A DNA stretch of 30,832 nucleotides, taken from IMG/VR virus record IMGVR_UViG_3300028653_000300, positions 1 to 30,832 of that record; one strand, written 5' to 3'. Below the pieces are notes generated by a model. That model worked only from the letters and a program-made list of their open reading frames with translations, did no database searches and was not told where the DNA came from. Below, piece after piece: positions 6,406 to 11,862 of the stretch. The first letter of the stretch is position 1. Every line of letters starts with the position of its first letter. The DNA comes from a virus. Both the position numbers and the translations under genes were made by a program.

Positions 6406-7500
6406 ATGACGACAAGAGCACCAAAGGAACCAGAAGGCAGGCAGTACGCCGATCTGCGTCCAATTGTTACAACGACCGATATCAACGTCGCTGTTCAGAC
6501 AGCACTTGACTATCGGTTAACTCCGGAGTCACACAAGATGTCGGACCTGAAGTTCAAGGACGATCTGACAGTGTCAAACGGAGTTGTTTCAAAAATCACG
6601 CCTTGGGGATTCAAGGACTTCGCTTTCTCACTCGGGTTGTCGAACCAGTTGGTTCGCAAACTTCCGAATGACCTTTTGGTCCAGAACATGACGGAACTGA
6701 TGGGTCAGCGAGGATCAAAGGACATCGTTGTCCTTCGCCGAAGCAATGGAGACATTGCGACGATCGTTGAACCTCCGTTCAGAGCTCCGGACCCAAGCGA
6801 AGTTGTGACATTGTTCCAGGAGATGCACGCTCTCGACAAGTTCGAAATCGGCGAGGATCTGGTGCAGTATTCGATCCCTCTCAGTTCAGCTCCGATCATT
6901 GTTCCGAACCAGCATACGTTGGCATTGGACGATGAGACTCACGTTGCAGCGAAAGTTGTCTGGAGTCTCTATCGGAAAGCAGGACTTGAAGCAGCGTTGT
7001 ATCTTTTCAGGTTGATCTGCACCAACGGAGCGATGATGACCAGGATGTACAATAAGGTCGCAATTGACAGTCGGTTGACATCCGACCTCAGACTGACACG
7101 ATTCAGAGAAGATGTCGGGAAGATGATTGCGTCCTTCAGTGGCGGGATGCTTCAGTCGAACTTCGAGCAGATGATGAACAGTCATTTCACGAACGAGTTC
7201 ATCTCTCGGATTTGGAACAGGGTCGCTGCTCAAATCGGAACCGGTGGAACAGATACAATCTTCGGATTCGATACCGACTCACGTCAGATTCTTCTTCGAA
7301 CAGCAGACACGGAACGGTTGGCGAACAAGGAGAAGAAGCTTCGTGGAGACGCACCTGAGTGGTCGGAGTTCAATAGGTTATCGCAATGGGAAGTTTACAA
7401 TGCGGTGACGAACCTCGCGAATGATATTACTGGTCGGAAGAAGTTGTTTCTTCAGACGGTCGGCGGTGACATCGTTGCGAAGGTATTTTCGCTGAACTAA
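6406..7500 (+). CDS. DUF932-like protein
   Basis: The 364-residue protein resembles the DUF932/phage-plasmid-like family. It shows a central LFRLICTNGAMMTRMYN segment (about 205-220), which matches the family's R-x-x-C-x-N-G hallmark, and a C-terminal WEVYNAVTNLAND stretch, similar to the family's final helix region. No enzyme motif is visible. DUF932 members are common on phages and plasmids and their biochemical role is not established. The gene is set apart from its neighbours by a regulatory gap in front, a very strong AAGGAGG ribosome site and a textbook terminator behind, so it is probably made in large amounts, or at a different time from the surrounding operons. Its codons favour AAG and GTT like the phage genes around it. 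Confidence 0.6.
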   Translation: MTTRAPKEPEGRQYADLRPIVTTTDINVAVQTALDYRLTPESHKMSDLKFKDDLTVSNGVVSKITPWGFKDFAFSLGLSNQLVRKLPNDLLVQNMTELMGQRGSKDIVVLRRSNGDIATIVEPPFRAPDPSEVVTLFQEMHALDKFEIGEDLVQYSIPLSSAPIIVPNQHTLALDDETHVAAKVVWSLYRKAGLEAALYLFRLICTNGAMMTRMYNKVAIDSRLTSDLRLTRFREDVGKMIASFSGGMLQSNFEQMMNSHFTNEFISRIWNRVAAQIGTGGTDTIFGFDTDSRQILLRTADTERLANKEKKLRGDAPEWSEFNRLSQWEVYNAVTNLANDITGRKKLFLQTVGGDIVAKVFSLN

Positions 7501-7524
7501 GCAGCGAACGAATCAAAAGGAAAC

Positions 7525-7554
7525 AGTAGCGGTCACTGAAAAGTGACCGCTACT
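7525..7554 (+). terminator. Intrinsic terminator after the DUF932-like gene
   Basis: A perfect 13-base stem (7525-7537 with 7542-7554) closes a GAAA tetraloop (7538-7541). GNRA loops on GC-rich stems are typical of phage terminators. The following bases TTACTC are only weakly T-rich. It lies 24 bases after the stop of the DUF932-like gene and 26 before the next start, so it ends that one-gene unit; some read-through is likely given the poor T-run. Confidence 0.85.
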
Positions 7555-7580
7555 TTACTCTGTATATGAAGGAGTTTGAA

Positions 7581-7853
7581 ATGGCAGAGAATGCTGACAA
7601 TTTCGAGGTTCTGTGCGTGTGCGGTGCGAAGATGGAAAGAACAGGAGCAGAAGTTGTTGCAAAGTTTACATCGGAACAACTGAGAGAGTTAAATGTAACT
7701 CCTGATGACGTTCAGTTGAAGGGTCTGATCGAGTTGAACAGTGTGTTGCTCACAGGACCCTACGGAACTTGGAAGTGTAAAGTGTGCGGAAAAACCGAAG
7801 GTGGCTATTCAGTTCTTGGGAGATGCATGATTTCTGTTGAACCAATTACTTAA
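7581..7853 (+). CDS. Small zinc-ribbon protein
   Basis: The start is set at ATG 7581 because AAGGAG (7569-7574) sits six bases upstream; an in-frame ATG at 7566 lies before the ribosome site and is unlikely to be used. The 90 residues contain two Cys pairs, CVCG near residue 12 and CKVCG near residue 71, which would bind one zinc ion, with a helical and acidic section between. Zinc ribbons of this kind bind nucleic acid or partner proteins, and no enzyme motif is present. The ribosome site and the first codons (GGAGTTTGAAATGGCAGA) are repeated exactly at the start of the next gene, so the two genes are probably expressed at matched levels. Confidence 0.65.
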   Translation: MAENADNFEVLCVCGAKMERTGAEVVAKFTSEQLRELNVTPDDVQLKGLIELNSVLLTGPYGTWKCKVCGKTEGGYSVLGRCMISVEPIT

Positions 7854-7867
7854 CGAAGGAGTTTGAA

Positions 7868-8197
7868 ATGGCAGACGTAGTGAAACCTGGAACTCAAGTA
7901 GTCAGTGAACCACCGAAACCGAAGCAGCAACCTGCAAAGCAGTCTACACCGGAAAAGAAGGTTGTCTCAGTAGTTCAACCACCGAACGTTACTCAGTTGT
8001 CTCGATATGACAGGTTACTGACAAAGGCCGAGGACGATATCGTGACAATCGACGCAATGCTCGAGGAGGCAAAGGGGATCATCGATAGACTGAGTGTCAG
8101 TTCTCCTGATAACGTTCCAACTCCCTCTTTTGCACGTGTTCTCGAAATTATCGCAACAATCCGCAGTATTACCGCATTCTATCAGACGACACAATAG
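7868..8197 (+). CDS. Hypothetical protein with Pro-rich N-terminus, 109 aa
   Basis: The first 40 residues are rich in Pro, Lys, Gln and Val and are probably disordered (PPKPKQQPAKQ). The remainder forms two or three helices (AEDDIVTIDAMLEEAKGIID and later ARVLEIIATIRSITAF), suggesting a small helical bundle or oligomerisation domain. I recognise no family. It lies 14 bases after the zinc-ribbon gene with the same ribosome-site sequence, and 12 bases before the QueD-like gene. Confidence 0.65.
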   Translation: MADVVKPGTQVVSEPPKPKQQPAKQSTPEKKVVSVVQPPNVTQLSRYDRLLTKAEDDIVTIDAMLEEAKGIIDRLSVSSPDNVPTPSFARVLEIIATIRSITAFYQTTQ

Positions 8198-8209
8198 CAG
8201 GAGACAGTT

Positions 8210-8779
8210 ATGGGATACCAAATTCACAAGGACTTTACCTGGGATATGGGTCATCGTATCAGTCAACATGGTGGCAAATGTTTTTCGCCACATGGTCATT
8301 CCTACCGGGCAACTGTATATTTATCAAACAGTTCTCTGGATTCAAAGGGAATGATTTTAGACTTTTACGATCTGACTCAAACAGTTGCACCGATTGTCGA
8401 GGAACTTGATCATGCGTTCTTGCTATACGAGCATGATATCGTGATGTCGTGGTTCTTCTCGCAAATGTCGAATGCACGTGGTATTTTCGATAATGGTGGA
8501 ATCGGAGTTCAGATTGATGCTAGGTTTAGCGTTGCATCTAAAGATACGACTCCGGTATCTGTTGCACCTATTGGCGGTTCACTTGGGATCGCAAACGATG
8601 ATCTCCCGCGATTGTTCAAAATAAAGAAAGTTCCGTTTGAGTCCACAGCGGAGAACATTGCGAAATACATCTTTGATCGAGTCAAGGAAACGATACCAAA
8701 CGTTTGCAAAGTCGATGTTTGGGAGACTCCGAAGTGCTGTGCAACTTACGAACCCGTACCTGATCAACCACCAGTATAA
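8210..8779 (+). CDS. queD: QueD/6-pyruvoyltetrahydropterin synthase-like enzyme
   Basis: The fold is recognised from FTWDMGHRISQHGGKCFSPHGHSY (residues 9-32). H15, H28 and H30 are the zinc ligands and C24 is the catalytic Cys. GMILDFYDL and ELDHAFLL follow, then STAENIAKYIFDRVKE and a late Glu in DVWETP. QueD converts dihydroneopterin triphosphate to 6-carboxytetrahydropterin, the second step from GTP to preQ0 and queuosine; the related PTPS makes pyruvoyltetrahydropterin. Phages use this pathway to place 7-deazaguanines in DNA against restriction, or to supply queuosine for tRNA. QueC, QueE, FolE and DpdA are not in this window, so the product's fate cannot be seen. At 189 residues it is longer than bacterial QueD (about 120), because of an insertion around residues 90-135. 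A CAGGAGA site precedes the ATG. Confidence 0.85.
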   Translation: MGYQIHKDFTWDMGHRISQHGGKCFSPHGHSYRATVYLSNSSLDSKGMILDFYDLTQTVAPIVEELDHAFLLYEHDIVMSWFFSQMSNARGIFDNGGIGVQIDARFSVASKDTTPVSVAPIGGSLGIANDDLPRLFKIKKVPFESTAENIAKYIFDRVKETIPNVCKVDVWETPKCCATYEPVPDQPPV

Positions 8780-8781
8780 CT

Positions 8782-8852
8782 GGCACTGTGCTTTTTGGGT
8801 TGCGATCTGAATAGTTCAGTTATACTTCCTTTGGATCGCAACCAACAGTGCC
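8782..8852. promoter_or_regulatory. Large inverted repeat between the QueD-like gene and the regulatory island
   Basis: Two nested pairs of perfect inverted repeats face each other: an outer 8-base pair (8782-8789 with 8845-8852) and an inner 10-base pair (8798-8807 with 8834-8843). The left side has an 8-base internal loop including TTTTT, the right side a single A, and the apical loop is 26 bases. GTTTTG follows the right arm. It could end queD transcription, act as a bidirectional barrier, or be a structured leader. The spacing is too regular to be chance, but the function is open. Confidence 0.6.
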
Positions 8853-8854
8853 GT

Positions 8855-8908
8855 TTTGTGACTATCAGTTGTATATTTGTGACATAATAAAAGGAGAAAG
8901 TCACAAAT
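8855..8908 (+). promoter_or_regulatory. Three TTTGTGAC sites and a hairpin enclosing the ribosome site
   Basis: TTTGTGAC occurs at 8855-8862 and again at 8876-8883, 21 bases apart, which is two turns of the helix. Its inverse GTCACAAA is at 8900-8907. The second and third copies form a perfect 9-base inverted repeat (8875-8883 with 8900-8908) whose 16-base loop holds the AAGGAG ribosome site, and the A and T of the start codon sit in the stem. CATAAT (8883-8888), preceded by TG, resembles an extended -10 box. The layout suggests an operator for one of the two DNA-binding proteins encoded next, or an RNA switch that hides the start; both are inferences. Confidence 0.55.
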
Positions 8909-9242
8909 GGTATCAAAACCGGATTTCAAACGTATCAGAAAAAAAGCACTGGACCTGCTGAAAGAGGATCCAGGCACAGCATTGTTTCCTCAACAGATTG
9001 CAAGTCGTTGCAGGGAACAAGTGGAACTTGTTGAACCTACGTTGCAGTACGTAGTCGAGAAAGAACCAGCATTGGGAATCAAGGTTCATATCGATCCTGA
9101 AGGTCAGAAGTTCTATTTCGGTGAGTTGCTGATGGAGAAAGCACGAGCGTTTAGCAAGCAGGACGATCAGTTGACGAAAGACCTCAAAAGTTTGTACTAC
9201 GACGAAACGCACAAGCGTTCGGAAGTATTACCGGAGAATTAA
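8907..9242 (+). CDS. Small protein, possible winged-helix regulator
   Basis: The 111 residues read as three helices (KKALDLLKED, FPQQIASRCR, VEPTLQYVVEKEP), then a short beta hairpin (KVHIDPEGQKFYF), then a charged C-terminal helix. That order fits a small winged helix-turn-helix domain, but no close family is recognised. It is translated from the site enclosed by the TTTGTGAC hairpin, and the next gene, an Xre-type repressor-like protein, begins right at its stop. The pair looks like a two-gene regulatory island, set off from the QueD-like gene by the large inverted repeat. The fold assignment is tentative. Confidence 0.5.
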   Translation: MVSKPDFKRIRKKALDLLKEDPGTALFPQQIASRCREQVELVEPTLQYVVEKEPALGIKVHIDPEGQKFYFGELLMEKARAFSKQDDQLTKDLKSLYYDETHKRSEVLPEN

Positions 9243-9542
9243 GTGATCATCGATACAGCTAGCGGTTGGGGAGTTTTCAACGGACACTTTCTCAAACTCG
9301 TTCGAGAAGGTCGATATCTGTCACAAGAGCAGCTCGGCAAAGAGATTGGCGTCAGTGGTAGTACTATCTCAGTCTGGGAGAATGTTGACAGAACTCCTGG
9401 TCGTTCCTATCCGGACGCAAAGCAACTTCGTGAATTGTGTATGATTCTTCAAGTAAATCCGTTAGATTTCCTCTTTTTGGCTGACCAACCACTCATTACC
9501 ACTGTAGCTTCTAATACAACTGATATACCTCTCGAGTCGTAG
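9243..9542 (+). CDS. Xre/Cro-CI-type helix-turn-helix protein
   Basis: Residues 14-75 form a classic HTH_3 domain. An opening helix GHFLKLVREGRYL is followed by the turn SQEQLGKEIGVSGSTISVWEN, with recognition helix SGSTISVWEN, and by the two closing helices to NPLDFLFL. Such proteins bind short palindromes as dimers. The insertion DRTPGRSYPDAKQL after the recognition helix is slightly longer than usual. The remaining 20 residues have no dimerisation or peptidase domain, so it is Cro-sized rather than CI-sized. It starts with GTG directly after the preceding stop, with GGAG about seven bases upstream. It may act on the TTTGTGAC sites before its own operon, which has not been shown. Confidence 0.85.
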   Translation: MIIDTASGWGVFNGHFLKLVREGRYLSQEQLGKEIGVSGSTISVWENVDRTPGRSYPDAKQLRELCMILQVNPLDFLFLADQPLITTVASNTTDIPLES

Positions 9543-9552
9543 TCGAAAGACG

Positions 9553-9587
9553 TTTGGTTTCTTTCTGCACGGTATTATATTTCTGTC
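9553..9587 (+). promoter_or_regulatory. Possible promoter giving a leaderless message
   Basis: The 45 bases between the repressor-like gene and the next ATG contain TATATT (9576-9581) and TATTAT (9573-9578). TTTGGT lies 17 bases upstream of the former (9553-9558). A transcript from this -10 box would begin at or next to ATG 9588, and there is no ribosome site before that ATG. The -35 match is poor. Confidence 0.3.
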
Positions 9588-9788
9588 ATGATCCGAACGC
9601 ACTCGACCGAGCAAGAAACACTGATTACCGAACTTTGTCCATTCTGTAAGAATCCCTGTGAATATAACAAGATGTTAATAACGACTGAAGGTCGTATGTG
9701 CGTAAAGTGTGCAGGAGACAAAAAGTTGATGATTATCAGCAAAACTATTACTGTTGGAGATAACAATGTTCCCAGTCGTCCGAACTGA
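9588..9788 (+). CDS. Small zinc-finger protein, 66 aa
   Basis: Two Cys pairs, CPFC near residue 17 and CVKC near residue 38, with another Cys at about 24, make a treble-clef or ribbon type zinc site. The spacing resembles small phage zinc fingers of unknown role. There is no ribosome site before the ATG, so it may be translated from a leaderless message. Its end overlaps the start of the next gene by 23 bases. It is the second of several tiny Cys-pair proteins in the window. Confidence 0.6.
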   Translation: MIRTHSTEQETLITELCPFCKNPCEYNKMLITTEGRMCVKCAGDKKLMIISKTITVGDNNVPSRPN

Positions 9789-10677
9789 TGCTGTATCGAA
9801 ATGGGCACGGTTAGCTATTCAAAACGCTAACCGACCAGTTCAACGTCCAGTCAAACTTATTTTTGCCAAGGTTGTCGATAAGTTTGCTGACCTTGGTTGT
9901 GGTGTTTACGCTGAGATGGGTCCTGGCGGTCCTGACTACGGTCGAATTTGGGTCAGGAAGACTGAAACTGATCCACGAACGGGTCAGAAACGTGATGTTC
10001 TGGTTGTTCGGACCAACGATGACGACGAAATTGTCAGAGAGGTAACAGCCTCACTGAAATCCGAGTCACTACTGTTTGTTCAACGTGGCGATTGGCTGAA
10101 GAACGAAGGTACAGGTCAGATTGGTATCGTCCGAAGCGTTAATCCGGAAACAGAAGTCATTCGTATCGTTCTCAACGACGGCACAGGAAAGACTATTCAA
10201 CCACAGGATCACACACAGTGGCGAAAGACTGAATCGCCAAAGTACTCACGTTTTCAGGTTGTTGCGATTGACCCTGCAGATCAAGTGAAACCGATGTCGT
10301 GGACAACGAACGAGTCGAAACATGAGGATGATCAAACTGGTGGTGTTCCACACTTGAACCAGCAAGATCCAGGACGTCAGAATCCTGCTGGTCAGGAACC
10401 AAACGTTCTATACAATACTGAGGACGCTAACGCTGGTGGTCAAGATAACGGTGACTACTTGGTCCACGTCCAACCGAAGCAGAATCAAGTGGTAGTGAAG
10501 TTCAATCCGCAGGGCGGACCAGAAACGCCTCTGATGGAAAATCTTCTGAGTGGCGCGGATAATCCTGAGAATAGCTCAAGTGCAATGCCAAATGCACAGC
10601 AACCACAGCAGGGACAGCAACAGCAGCAACCAACACGAAAGAATTTCGAAGACTTGAAAATCCCAGTAGAGTATTGA
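9766..10677 (+). CDS. Unknown phage protein with Gln-rich tail (possible virion protein)
   Basis: ATG 9766 is chosen because GGAG (9756-9759) lies six bases upstream; the longer reading from TTG 9754 would start inside that site. The 303 residues fall into an N-terminal part (to about 95), a beta-rich section near 95-150 (GDWLKNEGTGQIGIVRSVNPETEVIRIVL, similar in style to small SH3/KOW-like barrels), and a long disordered C-terminal third rich in Gln, Asn and Pro, with a run of Gln near residue 283. It ends NFEDLKIPVEY. No family is recognised. It opens the packaging/structural region and stops six bases before tnpB. Its Lys codons are 7 AAA to 10 AAG, unlike tnpB. Confidence 0.65.
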   Translation: MFPVVRTDAVSKWARLAIQNANRPVQRPVKLIFAKVVDKFADLGCGVYAEMGPGGPDYGRIWVRKTETDPRTGQKRDVLVVRTNDDDEIVREVTASLKSESLLFVQRGDWLKNEGTGQIGIVRSVNPETEVIRIVLNDGTGKTIQPQDHTQWRKTESPKYSRFQVVAIDPADQVKPMSWTTNESKHEDDQTGGVPHLNQQDPGRQNPAGQEPNVLYNTEDANAGGQDNGDYLVHVQPKQNQVVVKFNPQGGPETPLMENLLSGADNPENSSSAMPNAQQPQQGQQQQQPTRKNFEDLKIPVEY

Positions 10678-10683
10678 TCGGAT

Positions 10684-11850
10684 ATGTGGCACTCCTTTAA
10701 ATATCGGGCAAAACTTTCTAAAGAAACTGAAGCCAACTGCAATCAATGGATTGAGCAATGCAGAATCTTATACAATCTTGCCCTTGAACAACGAATCTCT
10801 GTCTACGACCAGAGTAAAAAATCTGTGTCTTACTTTAGTCAATCGGGTGAGTTACCAGAACTCAGAAAAGCTTTCCCTGAGTTCAAACAGGTGGATGCAC
10901 AGTGTTTATCGGATGTTCTTGATAGACTCGATAAAGCAACTCAACTATTCTTCCGACGAGTCAAAAGTGGCAGAGGCGAAGCAGGTTATCCTCGATTTAA
11001 GTCACGAGGTCGGTATAGTTCTTTCACGTTACTACAAAATAGTTGGAAACTCCGAGGTCGTTATCTGTACCTGAGAAATATCGGCAGACTGAAACTTTAC
11101 TTATCTAGACCTATTGAGGGTCGAATCAAAACTATCGATGTCAAACGAACATCAACAGGTAAATGGTTTGTTTCGTTCAGTTGCGATGATGTTGAACCTA
11201 GACAGTTTCCTGCTACAGATAAGTCTGTTGGTATCGACGTCGGTATCAAATCTTTTGCTGTAGACAGTGACGGTATCATTACACCGAATCCATTGTTTCT
11301 GAAGCAGTCACTGAAACAGTTGCGGGTCAGAAACAGATCACTGTCTCGAAAAGTAAAAGGATCCAACCGTAGAAAAACCACTAAACTTCAAGTTGCTAAA
11401 CTACACGAAAAAGTTGTCAATCAACGCAAAGACTTCTTGCACAAGACTGCAAATTACTATATCAACAACTACAAGTATATCGCTGTTGAGGACTTGAATG
11501 TTGCAGGTATGATTCGTAATCCTGGATTTTCAAGAAGTATTTCAGACAGTTCCTGGGGACTGTTCTTTCAGTTACTATCAGATAAAGCGGCAGAAGCTGA
11601 TCGGATACTAGTGAAAGTAAATCCCTATAATACAAGTCAACTGTGCTCAAACTGTGGAAGACTTGTACCAAAACTGTTAAGTGAACGTACTCACTCTTGT
11701 CCTCATTGTGGATTAGTCCTAGACAGAGATGAGAATGCGGCAAGAAACATTAAGCAACAAATGCTTGGGCAAAGCATGCAGACGTCAACTTCTACGTTAG
11801 AAGCTGTCTGTGGATCTCAGCAACTGAGAATGTCAACCGTCGAATACTAA
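10684..11850 (+). CDS. tnpB: TnpB-like RNA-guided nuclease (IS200/IS605 type), intact
   Basis: The 388 residues carry a full TnpB: the N-terminal HSFKYRAKL start, the wedge/helical part, then RuvC residues D185 (SVGIDVGIKSF), E269 (IAVEDLNVAGM) and D349 (DRDENAA). The zinc ribbon C321-x2-C324...C339-x2-C342 sits between the last two. TnpB proteins cut DNA guided by a short RNA from the 3' end of their own gene and help the element persist. No tnpA transposase is nearby. The gene sits six bases after one phage gene and 12 before the next, with no strong ribosome site of its own. Lys codons are 26 AAA to 6 AAG, against 7 to 10 in the upstream gene, which supports a foreign origin. It may still be a mobile insertion, or have been adopted by the phage. 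Confidence 0.93.
   Translation: MWHSFKYRAKLSKETEANCNQWIEQCRILYNLALEQRISVYDQSKKSVSYFSQSGELPELRKAFPEFKQVDAQCLSDVLDRLDKATQLFFRRVKSGRGEAGYPRFKSRGRYSSFTLLQNSWKLRGRYLYLRNIGRLKLYLSRPIEGRIKTIDVKRTSTGKWFVSFSCDDVEPRQFPATDKSVGIDVGIKSFAVDSDGIITPNPLFLKQSLKQLRVRNRSLSRKVKGSNRRKTTKLQVAKLHEKVVNQRKDFLHKTANYYINNYKYIAVEDLNVAGMIRNPGFSRSISDSSWGLFFQLLSDKAAEADRILVKVNPYNTSQLCSNCGRLVPKLLSERTHSCPHCGLVLDRDENAARNIKQQMLGQSMQTSTSTLEAVCGSQQLRMSTVEY
11761..11829 (+). ncRNA. Three tandem hairpins at the tnpB 3' end (candidate guide-RNA scaffold)
   Basis: Three stems follow one another inside the last codons of tnpB. Stem 1 is ATGCTT/AAGCAT with a 5-base loop (11761-11777). Stem 2 is CTTCTA/TAGAAG with loop CGT (11789-11803), extendable by CA/TG after one mismatch. 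Stem 3 is TCTCAG/CTGAGA with loop CAA (11815-11829). TnpB guide RNAs (omega RNA) arise from this place, and the guide lies just past the element's right end. TCAA at 11833-11836, a cleavage sequence in some IS200/IS605 elements, could mark that end. The RNA itself is inferred. Confidence 0.4.
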
Positions 11851-11862
11851 GGAGAGGTTACA

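Noticed and set aside
7566-7580. ATG 7566 as start of the zinc-ribbon gene
   Set aside because: It lies before the AAGGAG site, whose spacing fits ATG 7581; the next gene has the identical arrangement.
8094-8354. 86-codon plus-strand open frame spanning the QueD-like start
   Set aside because: It overlaps two supported genes in another frame and shows no motif or ribosome site.
9754-9765. TTG 9754 as start of the Gln-rich protein
   Set aside because: The codon overlaps the GGAG that serves ATG 9766.
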